DNA of 64,000 nt from Isoetes taiwanensis (GCA_021234155.1 JAJEKV010000124.1:682001-746000); one strand, 5' to 3'; positions 10,017-20,080 are shown, numbered from the stretch's first letter. The notes: generated by a model not told the origin, from the sequence alone. Numbers and translations are program-made.

Positions 10017-13000
10017 GCTGATGTAATTCCGCTGTATATGCTGGGGAAAAAGGTGGCAGAAGGAAGAGTCCACAATTTCGAGCGCCATCACAACCGGACG
10101 GTCGGGAGGGTATGGTTGTCGCTTCGATTGTGAATGTTCCGATGGATACATTCGCTACCAATTCCCGAATTGGAAATAGAAAAAATGGGTGAAGCTGTGG
10201 GGACTTTTGTGTTGTGGTACAAGAAGGACATTGTTGCTCCACTAGATAGACATGAGGAAGCTTGCACCCCACCAGGTCAGATAAAAAGGATAGACTGGCA
10301 GGACAGAGGGAATGAGGGGTTAGCCACTAATGAGACGACTCATGTGCAAGGGCTTTCTAGAGATGAATTAGTTGAGAAGGCGTGCACACTCATGCATGAA
10401 TGCTGCTACATGGCTTATGCCTATGGTGTTATCGTTTTTGCCGATCCAAACCATGCTGTGTCTGACGTGAAGTTAGGGGAAGGCTCGATAGCTGCTACTA
10501 TCATGAACATTTTTCCAATGCCTGAAAAGATCTCTATATTGTTGCCAGGGCACGCGCGTAAATGCCCCAACTGCATGACCTTGTGAGATGGCCCATAGCC
10601 CTCGTGCTCGTTGATAACATTCCAGTTTCTACTCTTGTGGTTGCGGTGAAGGAGAAGGATGTGGAGAATGAACCTTACTCCATTAGACCCGAAGTTGGCA
10701 TCACCAAAAAGAGACCTTACAAAGATGGTCAATTTTGGAGACCCGAACACGCCCAAAGACGGACTAAATGTGAAAAAAAACTAGTGCTGAGGCTATTCTA
10801 GACTTCAGGTCATCACTGTGCTGCATGAAACGATGTTGTGCAAATTTTACATCCCAGGAGATAGCTTGCATGAGAACCTTTTACTGGAACATGAAGTCCT
10901 CGGAGCGCACAACTTTTGCATATAACATGCTAGATCTTTGCTCTGAAAATGGTGTAGTCCGCAAACTGATGTTGAATAACAAACAGGTGTGCGTGAAAGC
11001 ATGGCATAAAGCCTATGGCATTCCCATTTCCACTTTTTACAAGTGGAAGAAGCTCTTCAATGACGGCCACAGAATTGCTGAGCACGGAAATACTGGGTCT
11101 AAGCCAAGGTCTCATACTTTTACCGGCAATGCCGCGGCTATCCATGTTCATAGACGAAAAACGCAAAGACGATGCCACACCGCTCGAAAATTACGAGCGA
11201 GGGTAACAGACAAAATGTTAAGAGGCTACCTTCGGTCTTGACTAAGAAGGATATACACCAAGAAGTAGATATTTCCGTTACAGAGATGGAGGCAAGCATA
11301 TTTCTCCTTCGTCATTTAAATGCGCTTGGAAAGAGAATCATTTGAGGTAGCAATAGCTAAGAGGATAGCATTTTCCAAGTGTAACACCTGTATTGTCATA
11401 AAGGAAAAGCTTGCTAAGACCAGAGATCCAAACGAAAGAAGGGTACTTGCAATAGAGAGAAAATCACATATGACGGCCCAGATTTCATGCAGGAGCCTTT
11501 ACTGGTCCTGGAGAGCTTTGTCGCATAGATCTCCTGAGCACGCTTTAACCATTATACATGATAAGATGGATCAGAATAAGACCATGGTCCCTCGTCTAGA
11601 GAAGCTAGCAAAGTCTGTATGGAGGGGTGAACGACTGAAGGTCAGTGTTACAGGTGCTCTCATGCACGGCCATGGTATAGGTGCCTTGGGCCACTTCTCA
11701 CTGGACCTCTGGCCTGATGATTCTAATTTTCATGTGGGATCCTTGAATCATACCTTGAAGACACTGGAGAATAAATCTGAGGATAATTGGGGCCATTTGA
11801 GAGATACTGATCGTCCTGAAAGCAGCTGGGGTGCAGCAATTTTAAACACAGATAACCTTAGGACAAAAATGATGAATGGCAGTAGAAATGATTTTATGCC
11901 TCCTATCAAAGGCCCCATGGTAGCGAACAAGTTGCCTAGGAGGCTTTACTTGCAGCTAGATAATTGCTCAGGTCAGAATAAGATTAGATATCTTTTCTCT
12001 TACTTGTCATACTTGGTTTGGTTAGGTGTATTTGATCAAGTGCGGTTTGGGATTCATGATGGTTGGACACACCCACGATGACATAGATGCCCTATTTGGA
12101 AACTACTCTACTCTAATGAGAAGATCAGATGCATTGACTATTCCGGAGCTTATGCAACTCTTCAGGCAGTGTAGTTCAAAGGCTCCTTCACCTTACCTTG
12201 TGACAGAGGTTCCTGATTGGAAGGAATTCGTGAAAGGATTTATCCCTGATAAGAAGGACCGTTTATGTGGTCACTTGGAACCTCTACTCTTCAAGTTTTG
12301 CATGAAGGATGGATGGCCACTAATGTTCTACAAGATGAGGCGGGGCATAGGGAGTGGCTCCCCGAAAAGGGAATCAGAATGTGGAAGGAGGATGCCCAAG
12401 GTTTACCTATGATTAGGGAGAGGGTCACCTAAGGTCCTGCAGCCATATGGGAGCTTGAAAGATATAGGTGCATTAAGAGCTTCTATTGCCAAGTACATGA
12501 TGCACTGGGCAGCTATTTCTAGAGCTGGCGATAAGTCATGGTCCAACACATATATGAATGAAGTTATTGACTACTGGTCCACCTTTTTCGCTGCGAAGTG
12601 CTAGGTGACGTGCAGCCAGAGAGAGTTGTCATTCAGGATTTCGGCCAAAGCACTGAGGCAAAGTGCATTGGAAGAACCCGAAAGAGTGTTTGTGGATGAG
12701 CACATTGAAGCATCTCATTACGTAGGGCCTTTCGGGTAGACCCAAGAACCCGGTTGAAATATTCGACCCCTACCAAGATGTCAAGAAGGGAATGCTCTTG
12801 CTAATCGGACCACATGATAAGCGCCCAACATGGATGGCTTTTTGCGAACAGACCCAAAGAGAGGACCCTAATCTCCCACATTATGAAGAGGTGTTTGTCT
12901 CTTGGTTTGAACCTCGCTGCCGGAAAGGGAACCTCATATGCAATGCAGTATAGGGATTGTTGGAGCAAGAATTGGAGACCCAATCCTAATGACCCGCCAC

Positions 13001-13140
13001 GCTACCAACCTTTGAAAACAATAGACTATGGTTGGGCCGTAGAGACCAGGCCATTGTCAGTGGTGATCCCCAGTAGTGTTCGGGCTCAGTTGCAAGAATT
13101 AGTGGCTAAAGAAGCTAAGGATGATGATGAGAACTCTTGA
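10017..13140 (+). pseudogene. DUF8039-DUF7869 transposon-type protein, copy 1
   Basis: The N-terminal part (about 10017-10260) reads VIPLYMLGKKVAEGRVHNF, VNVPMDTF and LPIPELEIEKMGEAVGTFVL across two frameshifts, which is the DUF8039 pattern ending in AVGTFVxW. Near 10980-11110 follow VCVKAWHKAYGIPISTFYKW and EHGNTGSK, a helix-turn-helix-like block. From 11320 come FSKCNTCIVIKEKL, HDKMDQ, LDLWPDDSNFHVGSL, LQLDNCSGQNK (about 11950) and, after a frameshift near 12040, VGHTHDDIDALFGNY. This is the DUF7869 signature. The tail keeps WRPNPNDPPRY near 12970. The conserved Asp and His residues suggest a nuclease or transposase fold, but that is inference. Stops near 10586, 11241, 12412 and elsewhere make it a pseudogene. 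It converges on the small gene at 13279-13521, as its paralogue does on the small gene at 50803. Confidence 0.75.
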
Positions 13141-13278
13141 GGTATGCAATGCTCTTTTACATAATTACTATATCATTCATAACATGAAAGTTACAATAGA
13201 CTAGTTATTATTTGTTACGCTCTGCGTTTTCCATCTCAACACAAGAGCTCTTACACTATACAATGCTAAACAGGTGAT

Positions 13279-13521
13279 TCATTCACCTTCAGGATCTGTA
13301 GTAGTGATCCCTGATATCTCATAGCTCATTTGCTCAGGAAGCCAAATCAGATGGATCATTACACGAATTGACGCAGGGCAATGAATCTCAGCGCCCAAAG
13401 CTTTTCTTCGCAGGTAGGGATCAAGAAGAAGATGCCTGTCTAGGCAACCAACAAGATCAGAGTGGCTCATTGAGCACTTGATCGCCTCGATTTGGTGAAT
13501 TGAGGAAGGCAAATAATCCAT
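13279..13521 (-). CDS. Small conserved-family protein (CxM..DLxxC), copy 1
   Basis: This 80-residue intact frame belongs to a family with five members in the window (also 13942, 19031, 19424, 50803). It reads IEAIKCSMSHSDLVGC, LLLDPYLRRKALG and IRVMIHLIWLPEQMSYEI. The shared pattern is I-x-C-x-M-x-x-x-D/N-L/F-x-x-C, then a (L/M)DPWL-like element, then RVxIHL...PERQxYEIxxIT. I do not recognise a known domain and assign no function. The next copy lies upstream on the same strand and carries a similar promoter (TTTTATAGTGA.GTA.AATTATTGA), so the two arose by tandem duplication. Its 3' end faces the DUF7869 gene. Confidence 0.65.
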   Translation of the reverse strand: MDYLPSSIHQIEAIKCSMSHSDLVGCLDRHLLLDPYLRRKALGAEIHCPASIRVMIHLIWLPEQMSYEISGITTTDPEGE

Positions 13522-13941
13522 GTGAGAGGAATGAACTTTAGCCCCGAAGTGAGATGCTTTTATAGTGAGGTAGAATTATTGAGGTGAATCATTGGGGTAG
13601 ACTTCGGCGCCATTATTGCTCGTGTATAAGACCGTTGTATAAATACAAGTATAATACATCTTTCGTATGGATATATGTATGCGTACTAATATGCGTATGT
13701 TTCAAAACATGTTTGTTTTGACCTAATTTAGCTATGATTGAATTCAATGACAGCTTGCAGAATAAGTGGAGGTGGGATAGCACATCGTTACAATATACTC
13801 AGTTAAGGTACGTGATATTACATCCTTAATCAGAATGCTATTACATCCTTACTTAATTATTAGGTACCCATGTCATTATTACATTATTAGCAGGTGCAGA
13901 TTCACTGGTCATCAACATCAAAGCTCGTGGATGCCATTCAC

Positions 13942-14142
13942 TCATAGATCTCCGATCGGGAAGCCGTAAATATGGACTTTAACGCGAGTGAGCTTCCTGC
14001 AAGCACTAGCAGGTCCATCAGCTTTAGATAAGAGCCATGGATCAAGCTTAACGCTATTTCTAGCGCATTCACCCAGATCGTTGTAGCTCAAGTAACACTT
14101 GAAAGAGCGGATGTGCTCTGGACGAGGCATCGAGGAAGCCAT
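13942..14142 (-). pseudogene. Small conserved-family protein, truncated copy 2
   Basis: The frame starts MASSMPRPEHIRSFKCYLSY and keeps NDLGECA, VKLDPWL and LTRVKVHIYGFP. It then stops where the other members continue into PERQxYEINxIT. Downstream bases still encode fragments of that tail (VNGIH) past the stop, so a small indel or stop has cut it short. The promoter-like sequence at about 14160-14345 resembles 13555-13740 of copy 1, which shows that the duplication included the upstream region. Confidence 0.6.
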
Positions 14143-14366
14143 GGAAGATGAATGGCCTCTACCCCCTCGTGAAGCCGTTTTTATAGTGAAGTAAAATTAT
14201 TGAAGTGAATTATTGGTGTACGATGTAGGACCATTATTGAGCTTATACGAGTGTCATGTACACGTACAAGTATAACACAAAATTTGTATGTATATGTGTA
14301 TGTTAATTACCTCATGTTTGTTGGGGTCGAGTACTAGGTGAAAGTATTCGTGCTTGAGCAAATAAG

Positions 14367-14868
14367 TTGTGCTCAAAATTCTCAAAATTGCGTTATTTTA
14401 TCCAATTAATGAAATCATGCTTAGTAGCAGTAACTGAATTCACGAAGTCGTTTATACAAGCATGGGGAGAATGCAATGTCACACATTACATTCATATACT
14501 TCACGCCCATGGCTTGTGGTTTGCCAAAGAGTACGGGAGCTTGGGAATATGGAATACGCAGGGAATGGGGAAGTCACATAAGCAAGCCAAGAATGCTTTT
14601 TTCAGGTTCACACAATATCGAGGTTCGTGTGGTAACTCATTGCAACAGATGTGACAATGGTTCTATAGAAGGATTATCTGCAAGCTAGAGAAAAAAGATA
14701 AAGCTAAACAAGACACGACGTTGGCTAGAATATTGAGGAGAAAAGTTGAGCAGGAAAAAAAGAAACAGATATGGTGTAGCTCTAGTGCAGCAGACAAGTT
14801 AAGGCAGTGGCGATCCACAAGGATCAGACAGGGTAGAAGATATACTTCTGGGGAATCAATTGTATGAA
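14367..14868 (+). pseudogene. C-terminal remnant of a CPYC-type gene
   Basis: The piece reads FIQAWGECNVTHYIHILHAH, GLWFAKEYGSLGIWNTQGMG and FFRFTQYRG, then shifts frame into a Lys/Arg-rich tail (RRKVEQEKKKQIW). The YIHIL..H and yG.l...qg.. blocks are familiar from the C-terminal end of large repeat-associated uncharacterised proteins, the kind represented by the gene at 1888-4086, whose own end is missing. I infer a broken 3' fragment. Nothing N-terminal is found upstream. Confidence 0.45.
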
Positions 14869-14937
14869 TAAATTCATATTAATGTATAACTATTGACCAT
14901 GATGTGCAACTATAATGTTTCAAATATGTTAGGTTGG

Positions 14938-15127
14938 CAGCGTGGGCACGGTGCGAACTTAGTTGGTATTCAATTGCTGAATGACAAGTATTCGCACCGT
15001 GGCCACGGTGCGAATGAAGTTGGGAATTAGTTATAGATTAACTGCTATTCGCACCGTGGCCACGGTGCGAAAGCATTTGGTTTCCGTGGCTATCTTTTGC
15101 CGTTTTCGCACGGTAGCAACGGTACTC
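14938..15127. repeat. Unit-1 palindromes upstream of the histone-fold gene
   Basis: Two perfect 24-bp palindromes with half-site TTCGCACCGTGG lie at 14991-15014 and 15048-15071. They are flanked by degenerate copies at about 14938-14957 and 15102-15127. They sit just before a probable 3' splice site (TTGTTGCATTACAG ending near 15232), so they would lie in a 5' intron of the next gene. Confidence 0.9.
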
Positions 15128-15242
15128 TTTATATAATTATCTTTGTTATCGATGTTGTCTGCTTTTGATATTTGTTCTAAGTCATTACATTGCATATTTA
15201 TCAATCTTGTCCACTCATTTGTTGCATTACAGTTCAGAGACA

Positions 15243-16571
15243 ATGGCACAGAATAGCGGTAATGCCGGATCTAACAATCCCAACAACCAAAGAACAGAAG
15301 AGAAGGCGCCGTCTGGGCGCACACATCATGGTGAAGACAGCGAGGGCAGCGCCACTAACTATGTCAGTGCTTCTAACAACCAGAACAGAGCACCGTCTTC
15401 CGAGCCAGAAAACATCCATCAAGCAGGTCTGGACGCTGTAGTTCAGAATGTTGCCAATGACGCAGAGGAGATTTTTAGAGACATACCTTCCGAGCCAAGG
15501 CGTGTTTACCTGTTCTCTTCTGGCCATTTAGTCGGAGAAGGAACCTTCGTGCAGGCAGCTGTCTGTCATGGAGTTCCTGTGCCTGATGATTGCATCGTCG
15601 TTAACGTCGATGTGGTAGTTGCACCAGACACGACGTTGCCTGTTCCTTCGATGGGAGCTGACACCTTGCTTGAGGCACTCCATTCCTTCGTCGTGTGGCC
15701 CAGGTTGATGGCTTCTTTGACGCCAACTCCTAACACATTCTCTGTACTGGCTAATGAGATAGATTACATAACCGGACTTCCTCGTAGAGTGCCGGAAGTT
15801 GGATTGGTGGAGATAAACCAGGGGCCAGACTTGCTTGGAGCCGACAATGAGAATGCTAAGCCCCATGAGGATGACCATCAGGATGTGCATGTCCAGGATG
15901 TTCCTGTTGCTGATGTGCCTGTCCAGAACGTTCCTATTGCTGTTCAGGCAGTTTTTGAACCCCTGAATGTTATGTACCAGGGTGTCCCTATCCAGGTCCC
16001 TGTGACAGCTCAAATAGAAGAAAATATCGTTCTACAAGAGGCAGCTGCAGTACCTGTGACGGTTGTGCCTGAAACCGTAGTACCAGATGCAGTAGTGGTT
16101 CCTGTTGATGAGCAGCCTGTAGTCGCGGAATCCAGTAGACGTAAGAGGAAGACTAAGCCTAAGCAGCTGCAGAAGAAATAGGTTCTCTGTAAAGGCCCTC
16201 CTAAGCGGAATAAGAAGGGCCAGCCGTTTAATCAAAAGTTAAGATGGATGCGCGAAATCCGGCACTTCCAGAACCACGTGGAGTGGGTGCTTCCGAAGCT
16301 CACAATGGCTAGAATATGTAAGGAGGTGCTTCAGGAGAGATACAATAAGATGAAGAGGGATGGTGCAAGGTACCGGAGTGCTGGTTACAATTTTCCAATG
16401 CCAGAAGAGGTGACTCGATTCACTGCAGATGCCCTTGATGCTCTGCACGAGGCCGCTGAGAATCACATGGTCAGGTTCTTCGAAGACTGTGTGAAGTGTG
16501 CTGTGCATTCCAAGAGAGTGACAATAATGAGGCAGGATATTGCCTTGACAAATTACTTCCGAGGCATGTAA
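15243..16571 (+). CDS. DUF8039-histone H3-fold fusion protein
   Basis: The start at 15243 (GACAATGGC) has a good plant context and follows a likely 3' splice site. Residues about 75-160 read RRVYLFSSGHLVGEGTF, GVPVPDDCIVVNVDVVV, LPVPSMGADTLLEA and FVVWPRL, the DUF8039 pattern. A Val/Pro/Asp-rich linker and a basic stretch (SRRKRKTKPK) follow. The C-terminus reads MREIRHFQNHVEWVLPKL, then ALDALHEAAENHMVRFFED and CAVHSKRVTIMRQDIALTN, which aligns with the histone H3 fold (REIR.YQ, LQEA.EA.LV..FED, CAIHAKRVTIM..DI.LA). There are about 20 extra residues in loop 1, and the canonical H3 tail is absent; CENH3-like variants also have long loops and divergent tails. One in-frame TAG at 16179 separates the parts. 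A 54-bp GT-AG segment (16141-16194) would remove it in frame. Otherwise it is a nonsense mutation or readthrough site. Confidence 0.75.
16141..16194 (+). other. Candidate 54-bp intron removing the in-frame TAG
   Basis: The segment begins GTAAGAGG and ends GTAAAG. Its length is a multiple of three, so removal keeps the frame and joins the DUF8039 part to the H3 fold without the TAG at 16179-16181. Introns of 56 bp (1897-1952) and 61 bp (20638-20698) elsewhere make such a short intron possible. The weak pyrimidine tract argues against it. Confidence 0.35.
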
Positions 16572-16660
16572 AGTGTTTTATATTAATGAAACGATCTTTA
16601 TTGTATATTTTGTTTGCTTGCTAAGTATTTTGGTTGTATCTATTCTCTATGTATACTTAC

Positions 16661-16798
16661 AATGCACCGTTGCCACGGTGCGAAATGGGTATAAATTACT
16701 TTGTGAGGGCAGGTATTTTCGCACCGTGGCCACGGTGCGAAATTCCTGTAAGTTACTGTGTGAGGGCAGGCAATTTCGCACCGTGGCCACTGTGCGAA
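16661..16798. repeat. Unit-1 palindromes downstream of the histone-fold gene
   Basis: There are three copies. 16661-16684 is near-perfect, 16718-16741 is the perfect 24-bp palindrome, and 16775-16798 has one mismatch. They are spaced 57 bp apart in a loose tandem repeat that shares TTACT.TGTGAGGGCAGG between the palindromes. They lie within 100-230 bp after the stop codon, so they may fall in the 3' UTR, where they could form strong hairpins. Confidence 0.9.
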
Positions 16799-16854
16799 AT
16801 TGAATCATTCCATAGAAGGTGAACCACAAGATCAAAGTGAGCATATTAACATGT

Positions 16855-17046
16855 TAGAGAATATATTAACATATTAGAGAACATTTAGAGAACGGCAAGT
16901 AACGGAATTATGTCCAAGTAACCTTCCCCTAGGTTTCTAACCCCTTCCCCTTCCCCTGCGAGGCGTAACCCATGCATCTGGGTTAGGAGTCAAGAGCTCA
17001 CGCTCCTCCCAGCCTGATTCTTCCCACCATATGGGGTACCTAGTCA
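16855..17046. repeat. Segment shared with unit 2 (3' flank of the helical gene)
   Basis: The stretch with TTAGAGAACATTTAGAGAAC, AAGTAACCTTCCCC, CCCCTTCCCCTGCGAGG and CCATGCA.CTGGGTTAG recurs at about 37455-37617. There it is cut by the gypsy element and resumes at 49775. This marks unit 1 and unit 2 as copies of the same ancestral segment. Confidence 0.8.
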
Positions 17047-17520
17047 TTAGAAAAAGTAATTCCACAGGATGATACTCACGGAAGAAGAGCGGACCCAACT
17101 CCACAAAACCTCGTTGTAGTACACCCTAATAAGGCCATACATCTGTCGCCGGTTAATTTCATGAATGAACTCTGATATGTATGCATCCAGAGAGTGTGCT
17201 AAATATCCAGCACGAAGAAGAGGCCTCAATTGCTGTAGCATCTCGTCCAGATAAGGAGGGGGTTCAAGAAGTCCCCTCATTGCAAGTCTCCTATAACATT
17301 CAGATGGATTAATTTCCATCAGTGGCTCATGACCACAATCAAATCGCTCCAGAATGAAGTTGATCAACTCCATTGTAAGCTCCTTGGTGGGACTGTGGCG
17401 CAACCTCCACTCCAAGAAATGGTCCCATAGCTCATCCATTCCAGGCCGCACAGAATGCCTGGGGCATGCTTGCAGGCCTTCTGGAGTGGCCCAGGGAGGA
17501 TTCGGTCCAATCATTTGCAA
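17047..17520 (-). pseudogene. Helical-family protein, copy 1 (frameshifted 3' end)
   Basis: This 157-residue frame starts MQMIGPNPPWATPEGLQACP and continues MDELWDHFLEWRLRHSPTKE, HEPLMEINPSECYRRLAM and LEPPPYLDEMLQQLRPLLRA. It looks mostly alpha-helical, and I do not recognise the family. The copy at 49779-50314 has GTACAAC inserted relative to this one after YYNE, and that copy continues into a conserved ELGPLFFREYHPVELLFAM. Here the 7-nt deletion shifts the frame and ends the protein early. A third, more distant member lies at 18404-18763. The start codon faces a purine-rich tandem repeat and a likely divergent promoter. Confidence 0.6.
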
Positions 17521-17760
17521 AGAGCACGAAGATCAAGTAGCAAAGAACAAGGAGCACGAAGATCAAGTAGCAAGGAGCATCAAGATCAAGTAGCAAGAAG
17601 CAAGGATCAAGGACGATCAAGGAGCAAGAAGATCAAAAAAGAAGGAAGATCATGGAGCAAGAAAGCAAGGAACAAGATCAAGTAGCAAGATCAAGAGCAA
17701 GGAACAAGATGAAGTAGCGAAGAACAAACATCAAGATCAAGTGGCAAGGAACAAGGAAGA
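17521..17760. repeat. Purine-rich tandem repeat (GATCAAGTAGCAAGGA)
   Basis: Imperfect units built on GATCAAGTAGCAAGGA and GCACGAA fill this stretch just upstream of the helical gene's start. A homologous block at about 50325-50600 holds the same place in unit 2. It is a leader or promoter minisatellite, not coding. Confidence 0.8.
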
Positions 17761-17834
17761 CCAAAGACCAAGAAGTGAAAGCAAGGTGAAAACATGGAAC
17801 AAAGGTGAGAAGTGAAAGAAAGCTGAAAGAATTT

Positions 17835-17940
17835 ATAGCTACGAATCCAATAATGTTGAAGTATAATACTAATACTGTTGAAGTATAATACCAAGAATGA
17901 TGAAGAATAATACCAATAATGCTGAAGTATTATACCATTC
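17835..17940. promoter_or_regulatory. Divergent-promoter repeats (AATAATGxTGAAGTATAATACC)
   Basis: About 21-bp units with AATAATG.TGAAGTATAATAC are repeated four times. The homologous unit-2 stretch (50635-50745) lies between the - strand helical gene and the + strand small gene, so it looks like a two-way promoter. In this copy the + strand partner gene is missing, with only the CCATTCGGTGGT beginning of its leader left. Confidence 0.55.
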
Positions 17941-17979
17941 GGTGGTGGTAACAAAACGGGATCTGCGTACTGAAGTGAT

Positions 17980-18005
17980 TTCGCACCGTGGCTACGGTGC
18001 CGAAT
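17980..18005. repeat. Unit-1 palindrome, single copy
   Basis: It reads TTCGCACCGTGGCTACGGTG followed by CCGAA, the unit-1 palindrome with one substitution and one inserted base. The next 240 bp are AT-rich, with repeated ACTTAATTACACGAA units (about 18060-18130), and hold no gene. Confidence 0.8.
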
Positions 18006-18403
18006 ATGACCACAAATAGAACAATCACATGAAAAAATACAAGGAAAATGGTAGAAGATATTACTTAATTACTTAATTGCACGAAAATCACTTAATTACA
18101 CGAAGATGTAACTTAATTACACGAAACTCACTTGCTTATATACTTAATTTCTATGAAAATCTAGTTTATACACATATTCCAATGGAGTATCTTCACCTAT
18201 GATATGTAACGTGATTATGTGTCCGTGGTGCTATGTAGCCATAGGTCACGTGTATCCCAAGGAATTGTATCCGGTGGGGAATCTAGGCAAGAACCACGGG
18301 GATGTTGAAGTCAAGGGAACGGAATAGGAGCTTACCAATATCCACAAAAGATTTGTAATGGAAGTTGTAAAGTCCAATGAGGATATAAATCCTATTCTTC
18401 TCA

Positions 18404-18763
18404 CTAGTAGGAATGACCGAGGCGATCTCGATCCGGAGAGTAGGCCATGAAACCATGGAAAAACATGTCCTTCAACTGTTCTAGCCTATCTTCTAAATCT
18501 GAGGGAGGTTCAAGAAGTCCCAAAGCACTTAGAGTGAACCTTGCCTGACTCGAATTGATCTCCTCCAGTGGAGGGAGATGACGAGTATAGCGATCGATAA
18601 TGAAGTTGCTCAGCTGCCTTGCAAGCTCTGTGGTTGGACCGTGACGCCATCGATGCTCCCAAAAGTTGCAAAAAAAATCCTCAAAAGTGCGTATTTCTGC
18701 CAAGATGCTTGCGGTATTCGGATCAGCCCAGCGAGGATGTTCTTGCAAAGTTACCATTTGCAA
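18404..18763 (-). CDS. Helical-family protein, divergent copy
   Basis: This 119-residue frame reads MQMVTLQEHPRWADPNTAS, FEDFFCNFWEHRWRHGPTTE, LPPLEEINSSQARFTLSAL and LLEPPSDLEDRLEQLKDMFF. It lines up with the proteins at 17047-17520 and 49779-50314 (WEHRWRHGPT.EL, EIN.S, LLEPP..L...L.QL). The conserved C-terminal part (SFVDIGKLLFRSLDF) lies in another frame just downstream (about 18330-18400), so the gene is frameshifted or spliced there. It is transcribed divergently from the small gene at 19031. Function unknown. Confidence 0.55.
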   Translation of the reverse strand: MQMVTLQEHPRWADPNTASILAEIRTFEDFFCNFWEHRWRHGPTTELARQLSNFIIDRYTRHLPPLEEINSSQARFTLSALGLLEPPSDLEDRLEQLKDMFFHGFMAYSPDRDRLGHSY

Positions 18764-19030
18764 GAAATTAGTGGAGCAGACAAGAAATTAGTGGAGCAGA
18801 CAAGAGGCGGACAAGTCGGGGAAAGAGTCAAAGAAGCAGACAAGAAGCAGACAAGACAATGAAGGCATAGATGCCTATTTAAAGAGAAATCAGGTATATA
18901 TGCCATTATACGAGTACCATACAAGTATGTATATAATCCAATAATTTCTATGTATATACCATCAATAATTTTCGTGGGTATAAATATACATCAAATTGCC
19001 GAGTGCAGCAACATTGGCCTCCATCTAGCC

Positions 19031-19279
19031 ATGTGGTCTCATTCTGGTCCTGAACGTGATTCCATTACCTGCAAGATGAATCACGAAAACTTCAAGCAGT
19101 GTCGCGAGCGAGAAATACCCATGGAAGACTGGATGACCACTGCCGCTCTCAATCCTCACTATTATCCTGATCCCTTCGATGTTATCATCCACCTAATATG
19201 GAATAGAGAGCATCAAATGTACATGATAGAAAAGATCACTGGGGTGCCTGGTGACAATGACTCAGAAGAGTCCCCCTAA
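19031..19279 (+). CDS. Small conserved-family protein, copy 3
   Basis: From the Met at 19031 the protein reads MWSHSGPERDSITCKMNHEN, FKQCREREIPMEDWMTTAA and FDVIIHLIWNREHQMYMIEK, then ITGVPGDNDSE. It keeps the SITCxMxxxxFxxC and IHLxxxxEHQMYMIExIT elements of the family but is the most divergent in the middle. An earlier in-frame Met at 18950 lies in AT-rich leader sequence and has no counterpart in the other copies, so I prefer 19031. It runs in tandem with the next copy. Confidence 0.6.
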   Translation: MWSHSGPERDSITCKMNHENFKQCREREIPMEDWMTTAALNPHYYPDPFDVIIHLIWNREHQMYMIEKITGVPGDNDSEESP

Positions 19280-19423
19280 ATCAATACTCAGAAGGTATAT
19301 ATGCTGTATACGTACATTATATAGTCATGTGTATTGTGTACATTATGCTCGTATGTATAACCAATAATGCTGCTACAGTGCATGTCAATAATTTTGTTCG
19401 ATATAAGAAGGCATCCATTTGCT

Positions 19424-19708
19424 ATGTCTCGGCCTGGTTATTCTTATTACAGGGGGTCTACCTTGCCTCCTCGTCCCGAAGATATGGACTCCATTACTTG
19501 CACTATGACATATAATGATCTTTGTAGATGTTCTCAGAGGGGTATCCCCCTTGATCCCTGGCTGGAAGGAGTAGCAGAGGGTCGAAATCGTTCTTCCGGA
19601 GGATTTTATCGTGTTGTTATCCACCTTTGCAGGGTTCCAGAGCGTCAGGTCTATGAGATTAATCGCATCACTCAACTACCTTTTCATGACGATCCCGATT
19701 ACGAATGA
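19424..19708 (+). CDS. Small conserved-family protein, copy 4
   Basis: The 94-residue product starts MSRPGYSYYRG and carries MDSITCTMTYNDLCRC, GIPLDPWLEGVAEG and YRVVIHLCRVPERQVYEINR, then an acidic end (HDDPDYE). It is the best preserved member and defines the family pattern. The start at 19424 matches the position in copies 1, 2 and 5 better than the upstream in-frame Met at 19367. No known domain is recognised, and the repeated Cys residues do not form an obvious zinc motif. Confidence 0.65.
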   Translation: MSRPGYSYYRGSTLPPRPEDMDSITCTMTYNDLCRCSQRGIPLDPWLEGVAEGRNRSSGGFYRVVIHLCRVPERQVYEINRITQLPFHDDPDYE

Positions 19709-19902
19709 ACTTCTGTATTCATGTATGCTATGCCTCTTATATGAGTTCTAAGTATATGCTATGCCTCTTATATGAGTTATAAATATGTAATCACAAGTGA
19801 TACATATGATCCATCTACTTACCCCACATTTTCAATTTGGAAAGCTCTTGGCCATTTTCCTTACATGTAGATTCTAAATTCAGATAAGCATTCTCTTCGC
19901 AG
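19709..19902. other. AT-rich intergenic stretch
   Basis: A short direct repeat (TATGCTATGCCTCTTATATGAGTT) occurs twice at about 19725-19775. Nothing else is seen. Confidence 0.5.
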
Positions 19903-20080
19903 TGTGTGTAGTCACGGTGCGAAATTGCACACTCCAAAAATGCTCGCACTGTGGCGACGGTGCGAAATAGACCTTCCCACAGAATGTGGAATAGTCATTT
20001 TCGCACCGTGGCCACTGTGCGAATATTAGTTAGTTGTAAGTACAGACAACACAGTTTTCGCACCGTGGCCACGGTGCAAA
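19903..20080. repeat. Unit-1 palindrome cluster 3' of the gene at 20179
   Basis: Four copies: a half copy at about 19903-19924, a degenerate one at 19942-19967, one mismatch at 20000-20023 and one mismatch at 20057-20080. They lie within 280 bp after the stop codon of the - strand gene at 20179-21702 and before no other gene, so this is a 3' placement like 16661-16798. Confidence 0.85.

Noticed and set aside
14938-15127. CRISPR-like array
   Set aside because: The repeats are perfect palindromes with uneven spacing, spread among introns and flanks of spliced eukaryotic genes. No leader or cas genes are present.
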